Shown: positions 54,275-64,000 of the stretch, piece after piece
Layout: the number at the start of each line of letters is the position of its first letter
Position numbering within the stretch: position 1 is the stretch's first letter
NCBI GenBank assembly: GCA_017302895.1
Contig: JAFLBV010000002.1
Location: 682,001 to 746,000, forward strand
DNA from: Ignavibacteria bacterium
GTDB lineage: Bacteria; Bacteroidota; Ignavibacteria; Ignavibacteriales; Ignavibacteriaceae
Direction of reading: 5' to 3'
DNA length: 64,000 nt
Notes under the pieces: generated by a model
What the model was told of the DNA's origin: nothing
The model's input: the letters and a program-made list of their open reading frames with translations, nothing else
Database searches by the model: none
Translations under genes and position numbers: made by a program

Positions 54275-55474
54275 AATAGAACTCATAATCATGTGTCCCA
54301 TCTTGTCTCTCTTTGTCTTGAGATACTTGATGTTATTGGGATTCGGAGCAATCTCCAAAGGTACTCTGCTTTCAACAGAAATTCCATACTCGAGCAGATC
54401 ATCAATCTTCTTTGGATTATTTGTTATAAGTTTCACACTCTTCAGTCCAAGTTCTTTAATTATTTGAGCACCAAGACCGTAATCCCTTGGATCGGCATCA
54501 AAACCAAGTTTTTCGTTGGCCTCCACCGTATCGAAACCCATATCCTGAAGTTTGTACGCTTTAAGTTTGTTGCTCAATCCTATTCCTCTTCCCTCCTGAC
54601 GCAAATAAATCACAACTCCCTTGCCATAACCGTTTATTAAATCAAGCGAGTGGTTTAGCTGGTCGTGGCAGTCACATCTGAGAGAATGAAAAATATCACC
54701 TGTCAGACATTCCGAGTGAATCCTCACCATTACATTTTCCTCACCCGATACATCACCTTTAACTACAGCGATATGATCTTTTGAGTCGATATGCGATTTA
54801 TAAAGATGAAGTTTGAAATCGCCATGAGATGTCGGGAAATTAATGGTGGTAATCTTAGTTATAAATTTCTCATTAATCATCCGGTGTTTCAGAATCTGCC
54901 TGACCGAGATCATCTTTAGATTGAATTTCACCGCAATTTCCTGAAGCTCTTTCATCCTTGCCATCTCACCGTCCTCTTTGAGAATCTCACAAAGGGTGCC
55001 GGCAGGATTCAAGCCCGAAATGCGGCAGAGATCAACTACAGCTTCGGTATGCCCTGCTCTTTTAACGACTCCACCTTCAGTATATCTGAGAGGGAAAATG
55101 TGCCCCGGGATGGCAAAGTCTTCTGTTTTTGCTTCGTCGGAAGCAAGGGCAAGGATGGTTTTTGCACGGTCAGAAGCAGAAATACCGGTAGTCGTACCTT
55201 CAACTGCATCTACCGAAACGGTAAAATTCGTCCCATGAAGGGCATTATTTGAGCCACTCATTAAGGGGATACCCAGGTGATCCAGTTTGCTCCCGTCCAT
55301 TGCAACACATAATAGACCTCTGCCCTGAGTTATCATGAAGTTAACAATTTCGGGTGTTACAAATTCTGAAGCACAAACAAAGTCACCTTCGTTCTCACGG
55401 TTTTCATCATCAGTAATGATGATTACTTTTCCGTTCCGTAATTCAGAAACCGCTTCTTCTACCGTGCAAAACAT
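54260..55474 (-). CDS. ribBA: Bifunctional riboflavin enzyme: DHBP synthase and GTP cyclohydrolase II
   Basis: About 404 residues. The RibB half (1-200) has [37 protein letters not shown] and [10 protein letters not shown]. The RibA half has [26 protein letters not shown], with the zinc cysteines, [29 protein letters not shown] and [14 protein letters not shown]. It supplies two precursors of riboflavin. The ATG at 55474 is preferred to an adjacent GTG. It ends overlapping gatA. Confidence 0.94.
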   Translation of the reverse strand: MFCTVEEAVSELRNGKVIIITDDENRENEGDFVCASEFVTPEIVNFMITQGRGLLCVAMDGSKLDHLGIPLMSGSNNALHGTNFTVSVDAVEGTTTGISASDRAKTILALASDEAKTEDFAIPGHIFPLRYTEGGVVKRAGHTEAVVDLCRISGLNPAGTLCEILKEDGEMARMKELQEIAVKFNLKMISVRQILKHRMINEKFITKITTINFPTSHGDFKLHLYKSHIDSKDHIAVVKGDVSGEENVMVRIHSECLTGDIFHSLRCDCHDQLNHSLDLINGYGKGVVIYLRQEGRGIGLSNKLKAYKLQDMGFDTVEANEKLGFDADPRDYGLGAQIIKELGLKSVKLITNNPKKIDDLLEYGISVESRVPLEIAPNPNNIKYLKTKRDKMGHMIMSSISELL

Positions 55475-55485
55475 CACTAATTCCG

Positions 55486-55821
55486 TTATTTCTTGTCTAA
55501 ACTTGTGGTTGTACCGTCTGAATTCAATATTGCTGCTATTGCATTTTTATCGAATTTTATTTTTGTTGTGTCACCAACTTTAATCCAGACAACTTTATCT
55601 TCAACTGTGGTGACTTCACCATACATGCCACCTGAAGTAACCACTTTGTCCCCTTTTTGAACTTCGGAAAGGAGCTTTTCTCTCTCTTTCTGTCTTTTCT
55701 GCTGGGGTCTGATAATCATAAAATAAAAAATGAGGAAAATGGCACCGAACATTATCAGTGTACCCATCATTCCGCCGCCGCCTTCGCCTCCTGCAGGAGC
55801 CATTGCAAGCAAAGTTTCCAT
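55486..55821 (-). CDS. yajC: Preprotein translocase subunit YajC
   Basis: 111 residues. Gly/Met-rich N-terminus, one membrane helix ([26 protein letters not shown]), then [50 protein letters not shown]. Associates with SecDF-YidC. It starts directly after tgt's stop, the common tgt-yajC arrangement. Confidence 0.95.
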   Translation of the reverse strand: METLLAMAPAGGEGGGGMMGTLIMFGAIFLIFYFMIIRPQQKRQKEREKLLSEVQKGDKVVTSGGMYGEVTTVEDKVVWIKVGDTTKIKFDKNAIAAILNSDGTTTSLDKK

Positions 55822-56982
<1,161 letters not shown>

Positions 56983-57062
56983 TCAAAAATTGTGATTTAA
57001 AATTTACTTCTTTTAAAACTCTCTAACAAATTAATAAAGCAGTGGTATTATTTATAAAGAAA

Positions 57063-57089
57063 ATCCCGGCAACAAAATGTCGCCGGGAT
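57063..57089 (-). terminator. Intrinsic-terminator-like hairpin after the T9SS propeller gene
   Basis: Arms ATCCCGGC (57063-57070) and GCCGGGAT (57082-57089) pair perfectly. After one A/C mismatch, three more pairs close a three-base loop. On the minus strand it is followed by TTTTCTTT. It lies about 70 bp after the stop of the exported protein gene. Confidence 0.7.
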
Positions 57090-57117
57090 AAGTAAAAAGT
57101 TGATTAAATTAATGTCT

Positions 57118-57157
57118 CAGACCTCAGTTCCTCGGGGGCTCCGGGGTTCCGAAGTTC
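57118..57157 (-). repeat. Octanucleotide array directly after the T9SS propeller gene stop codon
   Basis: On the minus strand, five 8-base units start one base after the TAA stop: GAACTTCG, GAACCCCG, GAGCCCCC, GAGGAACT, GAGGTCTG. Every unit starts GA. The unit length, number and position match the array after the phosphodiester glycosidase gene at 25 kb. A terminator hairpin lies about 30 bp further on. Confidence 0.7.
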
Positions 57158-60001
57158 TTATTTTACCAGGGTCATCTTTCGGCTGATCTTTACATTCTCG
57201 CCTGAAAGTTCGTAGAAATAGACTCCACTCGCAAATCCGGTCGCATTGAAATCAACAGTATAGACACCTGATTGTTTTTGCTCATTAAAAAGCCTAACAA
57301 CCTCTTTGCCTGTAATGTCATATATCTTCAACGAATAAACTCCCGCCTTTGCGATTGAATAATTGATCACGGTGGATGGATTAAACGGATTTGGATAGTT
57401 TTGCTGCAATGAGAATTCTGCCGGAAGGTTATCACTCTCCCCGGTCGAGCTTGGGAGTGGTATAGTAATTGAACCAAACCCGGCGACAGAATATTCTTTT
57501 GCCAGGAGTCGTTCCAGCCATGAACTCTCTCTCGTTTTGTTTACATCAAATGCTCCAAAATAAGCTCCAATTTTTCCGTTCACTGGCAATTTTAGTGCTG
57601 AACTTAACAGATCAATCGCTACTTCAAATTGCACTGCACCCGCTGTGGATTTTGCTGCAGCTTCAAGTCCGGAGGGATTGAGGAATCCCTGGGTAAAACC
57701 AACGCCTGCACTGTAAGGGAAATATGCAAGTTCGAGACCCGTTCCATCCCTTCTTACTCTGAAATAACCCTCCACGGAGTCCTGATAACTGAAATCCCTG
57801 TTTTTGTCGAAGGCAAATGTTACGAAATCATCAGTCGAAAGTGTGGAGTCGCCAAAAAGATCGAAACCAAGATACAGTTTCGTTCCGGCAACTTTGGTGT
57901 ACACACTTCCCCAGTGACCATTTCTGGTAAGAATTATTCTTGTTGCATCACCATACTCGGTATCAGTCACCTCTCCGTCGATAACCGGAGCTGACAATGA
58001 TGCAGGATTTAGAATAATTGAGTCATTTTGTTGATAGGCGATCCCGAAATTTACCGGAGTAATAGATGTTTCATAACTTGAATCATAAACCGCCGAAACT
58101 CCGTAATAATAATTTACGAGTGGAGGTACATTCATCGAACTAAATGTAGTTACAAGCTGATCCATTATCAGATTGTTCTGGTTTTGTACACTGACAGGAG
58201 ACTCTGACCTGTACAATCTGAAACTTCTGACAGCCCTTCCTGTTGCAGTTAGTCCGGGTTGTCCTGACATCTTTACATCATCGAGGTAGATGATAATATC
58301 CTCTGCTTTTGCCTGAAAAGCAAAATAAACATCCCTGTTAATGTATGAAGAAAGGTCAATTGAAACAGGTCGCCAAACGAGATTAGAGTCAGCAAGATAC
58401 TGCGGATCAAGTGCTCTGATTACAGTTGTAAAAGCAGCCGTATCTGAAGTGGTAGTGGAAAGCTTTACAAAACTCGTATGCGGATTACCAAAAGCGTATG
58501 CCGTTCTGATATAGAAAGTCAGATTTGGTTTTTCGGGTGAAATGTGTACTTTTTCAGTAATCAGCCAGTCTGTCTTTGGGGCTCCGGGTGAATAGACATC
58601 AAATTTAATACATTTGTTTCCACCATGAGGAAGAAAACCGGATTCAACCCAGTAAGTTCCTTCTCCTGCAGGAGGAGTAACTCTCCATCCCTCGGGAATA
58701 CCGTCTTCAAAATTCTGATCAAACTCACCCGGCATTACCCAGGAGGCATCTATTCTGTCGGCGTATTTCCCTTTTGTAACGGTCAGACCTGTCGGAGGGA
58801 GTTTCAAAATAATATTCGTGTCTGCTATTGTGATCGAGGCAAGAGCGGAATCAGACCCATTCGCACTTTTTACGATTATGTTACCACTTCCTGCAGAGTT
58901 TGCTCTGAAGGTTGCCGAGTCACCCGTGGTTTCGAAAACACCAAGATTTGCAGGACTCACGCTCCATTGATACGGTTTCACTCCATACCCGGCTTTGAAT
59001 TTAATCAGAGAACCCATAGTCGTGTTTACGGAAGTTGGAGAAATCGTAACCGGCAAAACCACTGCAGCATCGAGAACTGTATTTATGCCGGAACTGTAGT
59101 GCCCGATCCACTTTTTATTGTCAGCACTTACTGCAACAGCAGTCATATCGGTGCTCAAAAGGGGTGAGTTTGAGGGAGTGTAAGAAGTTACATTTCCATT
59201 ATATATAACTTTAACCCCAAAACTTCCTGTTGTACTCGAAGAAGCAACCCAGATTTTCCCATTGAGATCCTTTGCCATGCTTTTTGTATAGCCATTGAAT
59301 CCCATCGGGGTAAAGGTATTGTTTTCATACTTGAACACATCAATGTCAGAGGACGCGTAGACCACATCATTGTTATCAACCGCCACACTGTAAAACAACC
59401 CTTTTTTCAAGCCTTGTTTTGTTACGCCATTGTAGACAAAAAGACTGTCGAAAGTTGTATAATAAATGTGTCCGAGTGAATTCTCAGCAATTGATCGACA
59501 CCATCCGCCCCCTATCCGGGTCCAGTTGTTGTCAGCTATTCGTTTGAAGAGTCCCGTTCCCGAGCCCCCATAGATCACACCATTGCTTGCTTTGTAAAAG
59601 ACATTTATGTCACTGCTGCCCACAATTTCAAATGTACCAATCCAGGTAATTGTATTTGAAGCAAATTCGTACACATAAAGTCCGCCAAGCAATGCCGATG
59701 ATTTTACTGCTATATAAAGTTTTGCATCGATATAAGAAATGGCTGTTATTTCGTAAAAGTTACCGCCTGTCGTGGGTAAACTTGAGTTTTTTGGGAAGGC
59801 AATTACTGAAGTGCCATCAATTCCAAAAACTCCTCTTGTTCTGGTACCTACCCAGACTTTACCGTCAGGTGCAGAAGTAATACACCTGATTTGGTTGTCC
59901 GGAATACCGTTTCCTGTTGTTATAGTTCCCCAGGTCTGAGCAAAATTAATTTCAAAAAGACCTGAAAATATAACCAATAGTAGAACTAATCGTTTTGTCA
60001 T
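57158..60001 (-). CDS. T9SS-exported propeller protein with jelly-roll and CBM9-like domains
   Basis: 947 residues. Signal peptide (MTKRLVLLLVIFSGLFEINFAQ). Residues about 23-310 form a beta-propeller with two-component-regulator-like repeats (GIPDNQIRCITSAPDGKVWVGTRTRGVF). An Ig-like segment (about 312-395) follows, then a choice-of-anchor J/MAM-like domain (FEDGIPEGWRVTPP ... DWLITEKV). A CBM9-like or DOMON-type domain (SAPVIDGEVTDTEYGDATRI) precedes the T9SS sorting domain (LQQNYPNPFNPSTVINYSI ... SGVYFYELSGENVKISRKMTLVK). It probably displays carbohydrate-binding or adhesive modules on the surface. Ligand unknown. The gap 60002-60121 is A+T-rich with no clear terminator. Confidence 0.85.
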   Translation of the reverse strand: MTKRLVLLLVIFSGLFEINFAQTWGTITTGNGIPDNQIRCITSAPDGKVWVGTRTRGVFGIDGTSVIAFPKNSSLPTTGGNFYEITAISYIDAKLYIAVKSSALLGGLYVYEFASNTITWIGTFEIVGSSDINVFYKASNGVIYGGSGTGLFKRIADNNWTRIGGGWCRSIAENSLGHIYYTTFDSLFVYNGVTKQGLKKGLFYSVAVDNNDVVYASSDIDVFKYENNTFTPMGFNGYTKSMAKDLNGKIWVASSSTTGSFGVKVIYNGNVTSYTPSNSPLLSTDMTAVAVSADNKKWIGHYSSGINTVLDAAVVLPVTISPTSVNTTMGSLIKFKAGYGVKPYQWSVSPANLGVFETTGDSATFRANSAGSGNIIVKSANGSDSALASITIADTNIILKLPPTGLTVTKGKYADRIDASWVMPGEFDQNFEDGIPEGWRVTPPAGEGTYWVESGFLPHGGNKCIKFDVYSPGAPKTDWLITEKVHISPEKPNLTFYIRTAYAFGNPHTSFVKLSTTTSDTAAFTTVIRALDPQYLADSNLVWRPVSIDLSSYINRDVYFAFQAKAEDIIIYLDDVKMSGQPGLTATGRAVRSFRLYRSESPVSVQNQNNLIMDQLVTTFSSMNVPPLVNYYYGVSAVYDSSYETSITPVNFGIAYQQNDSIILNPASLSAPVIDGEVTDTEYGDATRIILTRNGHWGSVYTKVAGTKLYLGFDLFGDSTLSTDDFVTFAFDKNRDFSYQDSVEGYFRVRRDGTGLELAYFPYSAGVGFTQGFLNPSGLEAAAKSTAGAVQFEVAIDLLSSALKLPVNGKIGAYFGAFDVNKTRESSWLERLLAKEYSVAGFGSITIPLPSSTGESDNLPAEFSLQQNYPNPFNPSTVINYSIAKAGVYSLKIYDITGKEVVRLFNEQKQSGVYTVDFNATGFASGVYFYELSGENVKISRKMTLVK

Positions 60002-60121
60002 GAATTGGTAATTAAGTATTAAAGTAAATTGTTGAATTAATTGAAAATTACTACAGCCCTTAAATACTAGTGTTAGAATTGCAACAGGATTTTATACCTG
60101 CAAAATCGGTTTGTGTTCTAA

Positions 60122-61021
60122 TTAGAATCCAAGCTTAACTGAGAAAGTGTGACCCATTCCCAAATTTTGACCGAATGGTGATATGGCGTAGTCGAAGACA
60201 AATTTATTCCAGTAAATTCCGAGCCCGGAAGTAAAACCCTTTGATTCATACAAGGTTTGATAACCCAGCCGCAGAGCAATAAGATTATCGTATAACACTT
60301 CTGCACCAAAATTTACATGAATGTCATCAGTGGCAAGGTATTTTTGAACTTCAAGTCCGGCGTTGAAAGCAAGCTTATTGTCGGGTAACTCAAAATTGTA
60401 TCCGCCACCAATTCTCAGATCGGCAGGCAGTTTTGTTGCGGTAGTTTTCAATTCATTCATCGTACCGAGATTCCTGAGGGCAACTACTGCGAACATTTTG
60501 TCAGAGATGGAATATCTAGCACCCAAATCCACTGCAAACCCTGTTGCATCCTCATAAAACATCCCTTCATAGAGGTATTTTACAGCAAAACCGGCATCAA
60601 TCCTGTCAGAAATTTTAAATCCGGTCCCAAGTGATACCGCATAGAAATCAGCAGTAAATGTTGAAAGTGCCGCTCCCGGTCTCTCCCTTACCTCGATATC
60701 ACCAACCCTTGTTGAGTTTATACCAATTCCCATTTTCAGTCCAAACAAGGAAAAGCGGGCTGCCAGCATTTCTGTTTTCACTCCCTGTATCCATTCATTG
60801 TGCGTGAAGGATACTTCAGGACCGGAACTGCTGCCAATATTTGCGGGATTATAGAATATGGCAGAGGCATCATTCGCGAAAACTGCTCCATTATCCCCAA
60901 GGGAAATATTTCGGGCACCCGAACCGATCTTTAAAAAAGAGAGCCCGGAGTTACCAGCAGTTTGTGAATGAATGTCAAGGATACCAAATAAAATAAAGAG
61001 AATTAAAAAAAGTTTTTTCAT
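60122..61021 (-). CDS. PorV/PorQ-family outer-membrane protein (second of pair)
   Basis: About 299 residues from the ATG at 61021 (signal peptide MKKLFLILFILFGILDIHSQ). Family marks are FLKIGSGARNISLGDNGAVFANDASAIFYNPANIG near the N-terminus and GMGHTFSVKLGF at the C-terminus with a final Phe. It is a 14-strand FadL-like barrel by family knowledge. PorV carries T9SS cargo to the attachment machinery. It follows the other PorV-like gene by ten bases and shares its transcript with exported proteins. Confidence 0.85.
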   Translation of the reverse strand: MKKLFLILFILFGILDIHSQTAGNSGLSFLKIGSGARNISLGDNGAVFANDASAIFYNPANIGSSSGPEVSFTHNEWIQGVKTEMLAARFSLFGLKMGIGINSTRVGDIEVRERPGAALSTFTADFYAVSLGTGFKISDRIDAGFAVKYLYEGMFYEDATGFAVDLGARYSISDKMFAVVALRNLGTMNELKTTATKLPADLRIGGGYNFELPDNKLAFNAGLEVQKYLATDDIHVNFGAEVLYDNLIALRLGYQTLYESKGFTSGLGIYWNKFVFDYAISPFGQNLGMGHTFSVKLGF

Positions 61022-61031
61022 TGTTGCAGTC

Positions 61032-62042
61032 TTAAAAAATGAAATTAAGGCCAATTATATGTCTGTCTGAAGACGAGTATTGTTCCACCTGAAAGGCGTA
61101 ATCAAATCCAACCCTGAAATTTCCGACCTGTCTCGAGTAAGAAAAACCCAATGAGGGCTTGACGGGATCATCTCCATTGCTCAGATACCAGTTATCGATA
61201 CCCCCTCGCAGAAAGAGCCCTTCATAAATATTGTATTCAGCTCCGAATCTGATTAAATTTGTTCCATAATTGTCTGATGCAAATTCCGCTGCGAGTTGCA
61301 AATTATACGGTTTGTAAAGATAACTCACACCAAGCTTCTTGAAAAGAGGAAACTTGTCGTTAGTTGCACCGCCATCGGTACCATAAATCGGGGCAGAGTC
61401 CCATTTGTACTGCGAGTTAATGTCGCTCAGGACGAATGAAACCGCAAGTTCAGGTGTAATCGTATATATAAGACCCACATCGAATCCAAGACTTGTGGTT
61501 GTCACCTCTTCATACAATTTGTAATAATAAAATCTTGCTGTGACACCGGCTGCAAATTTTTCCGAAAACTTGTTAGCGAGCGAAAGATAGAAAAGATTCT
61601 CTGAAGTCGAAAGAGTTCCTTTTTTGAAGCCCTGGTTATCCCTCTGATCGATATTGGATACACCGGCGTTAATCAAACCCGCTGAAACACCGGCCGTCGA
61701 TCTTGGGACCCTCTCCCCCGGTATGGTATCATTCTTTCCGTAGAAATCGAACCTTCTGGTAAAACTGATAAAATTTAATGCACGGTCGAGACCCAGAAAT
61801 GTATATTGTGCATTAAATGAATTGTCGTTTTGAAATACCGCAAGTGCAGGATTGTAATAGGTAAAGATATTCCCGGTTTTTACCGTACTTAATGCATTAC
61901 CCATACCGATACCTCTGGCACCAAAACCAATTCGGCTGAAAGCACCGGGCGCTGAGGAAATGTCGCTCATTTTTCTCTGAGCATCAACTGATGTTACCAA
62001 AATGAGAAGTGCAACTAAAAATACTAATTTTCTGATCTTCAT
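61032..62042 (-). CDS. PorV/PorQ-family outer-membrane protein (first of pair)
   Basis: 336 residues. Signal peptide (MKIRKLVFLVALLILVTSVDAQ), then SRIGFGARGIGMGNALSTVKTGNIFTYYNPALAVF, the PorV/PorQ N-terminal signature, and a barrel ending RHIIGLNFIF. It is related to the following gene but has clearly diverged. It lies one base after the sialidase-like T9SS protein gene, so cargo and probable transport partner are co-transcribed. Confidence 0.85.
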   Translation of the reverse strand: MKIRKLVFLVALLILVTSVDAQRKMSDISSAPGAFSRIGFGARGIGMGNALSTVKTGNIFTYYNPALAVFQNDNSFNAQYTFLGLDRALNFISFTRRFDFYGKNDTIPGERVPRSTAGVSAGLINAGVSNIDQRDNQGFKKGTLSTSENLFYLSLANKFSEKFAAGVTARFYYYKLYEEVTTTSLGFDVGLIYTITPELAVSFVLSDINSQYKWDSAPIYGTDGGATNDKFPLFKKLGVSYLYKPYNLQLAAEFASDNYGTNLIRFGAEYNIYEGLFLRGGIDNWYLSNGDDPVKPSLGFSYSRQVGNFRVGFDYAFQVEQYSSSDRHIIGLNFIF

Positions 62043-62043
62043 A

Positions 62044-63639
62044 TTATTGCAACACCATTATCTTTCCAAACAAAGGTTTTTCACTTCCGGCATCTATACG
62101 GTAGAAATAAACTCCATTTGGCACTACCTTGCCATTATCATCCTTGCCGTCCCAAAAATCGATTACTCCCGGTGTACCTGAAGTGTTAACTGAATGAACC
62201 GGATTTCCTCTCGGCGCATTTTGAATTACTGTTCTCACATAATTCATTCCGAAATCAAAAATCCTGATTGTAACATTCAACTCTTTTCCGCCGGTTGAAT
62301 ATTTAATTTTTACCTGCTCAGTTTTTGGAGAAAACGGATTAGGGAATGCATATGAATCTTCTTTCGACTCAAGTTGCTGGGATGCAAAATAGAGTTTCCA
62401 TTTATCTGGCCAGACACCTGTGAAACCACTGTTCCTGACCAGTCCGTCAGATGTACCAATGTAGAGCACTATTCCCGATTCCGCCCATGCTGCCGAATAA
62501 AAAGTTTTTGATTTCAGCGAGAGTTTCGAGTCACTGTCAACGATGTTACCCGGTGAATACCAGTTCTTTCCATAATCATTCGATTTGTACAGTCCACCAC
62601 TTGCTGCAGCCACCACTTTGTCGGTAAATACCGCAAAATTATTCACCCTTTCACCGTCCAGACTCGTAATCCAGTTGGCACCACCGTCAGGCGAAAAACT
62701 GACACCGTATGATTCCGAAAGGTCCTCTGCTTTCCAAGTAGCTGCCCATATTTCGTCGGTCCCGAGTTTACAGGCAAGGCCGACAACAAAATTTCCTGAC
62801 ATTGCATTGACCTGATTCTGATGATTAAACTTGACCCAGCTTATTCCACCATCGGTCGACTTGTTGATTCCGTTTGCAGTTCCGGCATATATAACAGTAT
62901 CATTTACAGCCATAACACTGAATGCACGATAGTTAAGATACCCCTCACTGCAAAATTTCCCGGGTACGGGAGAGACACAAAAATTTAGATTGTCCGAAGG
63001 TTTTATTGAATTGAGAAAATCGGGAGGCAAAACAACCCTCGACCAGGTTGCACCGAGGTCAGTTGACTTTCTCAACCCGCCTGCAAAAGATGATATCCAG
63101 ACAGTGCCGGGTGTGATTGCAATGTCGTATGTAATATTCTGAATCGCGACTGTAACCGGAAGTGCTCTCAATCTGTTGTTACCGTAAACAATCACGGTAT
63201 CCGCATCTTTGTCCAAGGGTTGTGATACTGATTGCCAAGTCTCTCCTCCATCAGAAGTATATCTTAATCCGCTTCCCTCGGGAAGTGTCTGTCCCGTCCT
63301 TTCAACCGAGTGTGCTGTAGCCACCCAAAGTATGCCTCTGTACTTGTCCCATGCAATTGCCGAAACATTTTCTGTGCCAAATGCAGGATCACCATAATAG
63401 TTTCTCCAGGTTGTCCCTTTATCAGTTGATCTGCTAAGTCCTCTCGACGTCCCAAGCCAGATCGTATCTCCCTGAACCAGCATGGCACTAATGCTGTTCG
63501 AAGCGGGATTCTCGGAGGATGAATATGTAATCACCGAAGGTGAATCCTTAAATTTGAAGGAAAAAGGACTTTCCTGAGTAAATACTGAATATGTCAAACA
63601 AACAAAAATCAGAACAAGAGTTTTCATTAATCTTGTCAT
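62044..63639 (-). CDS. T9SS-exported BNR/YCF48-like propeller protein
   Basis: 531 residues. Signal peptide (MTRLMKTLVLIFVCLTYSVFTQ); a second ATG at 63627 would serve equally. Repeated BNR-type blades (SRSTDKGTTWRNYY, YTSDGGETWQSV, RKSTDLGATWSRV, NKSTDGGISWVKF, SFSPDGGANWIT, YKSNDYGKNWYSPG) form a propeller of about six or seven blades. The C-terminus is a FlgD-type Ig-like T9SS domain (AFPNPFSPKTEQVKIKYST ... DFWDGKDDNGKVVPNGVYFYRI). No catalytic residues of true sialidases are seen, so it is more likely a binding protein. The start abuts the stop of the truncated upstream gene. Confidence 0.85.
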   Translation of the reverse strand: MTRLMKTLVLIFVCLTYSVFTQESPFSFKFKDSPSVITYSSSENPASNSISAMLVQGDTIWLGTSRGLSRSTDKGTTWRNYYGDPAFGTENVSAIAWDKYRGILWVATAHSVERTGQTLPEGSGLRYTSDGGETWQSVSQPLDKDADTVIVYGNNRLRALPVTVAIQNITYDIAITPGTVWISSFAGGLRKSTDLGATWSRVVLPPDFLNSIKPSDNLNFCVSPVPGKFCSEGYLNYRAFSVMAVNDTVIYAGTANGINKSTDGGISWVKFNHQNQVNAMSGNFVVGLACKLGTDEIWAATWKAEDLSESYGVSFSPDGGANWITSLDGERVNNFAVFTDKVVAAASGGLYKSNDYGKNWYSPGNIVDSDSKLSLKSKTFYSAAWAESGIVLYIGTSDGLVRNSGFTGVWPDKWKLYFASQQLESKEDSYAFPNPFSPKTEQVKIKYSTGGKELNVTIRIFDFGMNYVRTVIQNAPRGNPVHSVNTSGTPGVIDFWDGKDDNGKVVPNGVYFYRIDAGSEKPLFGKIMVLQ

Positions 63640-64000
63640 CTATTTTATCACAATCTTTTTAATTATCGGTAAACTTTTCTTTTTCCCGCGGTCTTCTGCA
63701 TTAAATGTGAAGGTATATTCACCTTTTTGATTTGTAGAGAAGACACTGACAATAATTGAGTAGATGTCGTCATTAGCAACATCATCACCGTGATCCCTGA
63801 AATTTCCGTCATCATACATAAGAAGTGCGGCATTGTTTGAAGTGCCGTCAGGACGGGTAACCACAAAATAAACCCGTGCAAGATCCTGTTTCCCGTTGGG
63901 ATCAATTGCTTTCATTGTCAGTCTGAAAACCGTAGTATCCAAAACTGTAAGCGTATCGGGTGCAACAAGATCACTTATAACCGGCTCCTGATTGGCGGCA
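63640..64000 (-). CDS. C-terminal part of a truncated exported-type protein
   Basis: The reading frame is open from the window edge to the TAG at 63640; about 119 codons are visible, starting AANQEPVISDLVAPDTLTVL. The visible part is an Ig/Fn3-like beta domain (TVFRLTMKAIDPNGKQDLARVYF ... GTSNNAALLMYDDGNFRDHGDDVANDDIYS) with Asp-rich loops, ending in IIKKIVIK. The DGNFRDHGDDVANDDIYS pattern recalls calcium-binding-like or choice-of-anchor extracellular domains. It has no recognised sorting domain. The N-terminus lies outside the window. Confidence 0.75.
   Translation of the reverse strand, partial: AANQEPVISDLVAPDTLTVLDTTVFRLTMKAIDPNGKQDLARVYFVVTRPDGTSNNAALLMYDDGNFRDHGDDVANDDIYSIIVSVFSTNQKGEYTFTFNAEDRGKKKSLPIIKKIVIK

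Noticed and set aside
62044..63639. Calling the BNR protein a sialidase
   Set aside because: BNR-type blade motifs are present, but no sialidase catalytic residues were recognised; YCF48-like exported propellers are common in this group.

Overview
This 64 kb window looks like chromosome from the Bacteroidota/FCB group, most likely an Ignavibacteria-type bacterium. The evidence is secreted proteins ending in type IX secretion (T9SS) sorting domains of the NxPNPFNP type, PorV/PorQ-like outer-membrane proteins, a TonB receptor with a carboxypeptidase-regulatory-like N-domain, SLBB-type polysaccharide export, frequent TTG starts and a moderate G+C content. The taxonomic call is inference. No rRNA, tRNA, CRISPR array, insertion sequence or phage gene was seen. 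Coding density is very high and no gene-free stretch exceeds about 215 bp.

Layout. 1-13.3 kb (minus strand): the start of a truncated gene, a TonB receptor, a DPP-IV-type peptidase, pyrE, yidD, a 7-bp-period repeat array, nadK, a family 2 glycosyltransferase, a radical SAM enzyme (AmrS type), pyruvate kinase with a 20-bp palindrome upstream, and a Lon-like protease. 13.5-17.6 kb (plus): an RND efflux adaptor and pump. 17.6-24.9 kb (minus): a chemosensory operon CheW-CheR-CheW-MCP-CheA/REC followed by a receiver-histidine kinase. Its gene order resembles Wsp-type alternative-function systems, but it has no CheB, no CheY and no GGDEF output gene. 25-34 kb (minus): a T9SS-exported phosphodiester glycosidase, a metallo-hydrolase, aroC, htrA, recO, mtnA, a PfkB kinase and a NUDIX hydrolase. 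34-46 kb (minus): a very large uncharacterised outer-membrane barrel protein and a polysaccharide export set (GT9, MurJ/Wzx-like flippase, Wzz-like protein, SLBB export protein, Wzc-like tyrosine kinase, small SLBB protein). 46-49.6 kb (minus): ftsX, two paralogous lipoproteins, a methyltransferase, recR and ebfC.

49.7-54.3 kb (plus): a compact operon of a protein that looks like a catalytically degenerate PurC, then psd, pssA, purS, purQ, tatA and gatA. It links phosphatidylethanolamine synthesis with purine synthesis. 54.3-57 kb (minus): ribBA, yajC and tgt. 57-64 kb (minus): T9SS cargo proteins and two PorV/PorQ-like proteins, ending in a gene cut by the window edge.

Most notable: (1) two T9SS genes each carry five 8-bp units (GAAC-rich) starting at the base after the stop codon, and nadK has a comparable 7-bp-period array that runs into its last codons; (2) the Wsp-like chemosensory operon lacking CheB and obvious outputs; (3) the PurC-like pseudo-enzyme candidate beside purS/purQ; (4) the 1154-residue barrel protein with a duplicated DYTIDY-x-SG module; (5) a pair of lipoproteins sharing a WxIxxWxD C-terminal motif.
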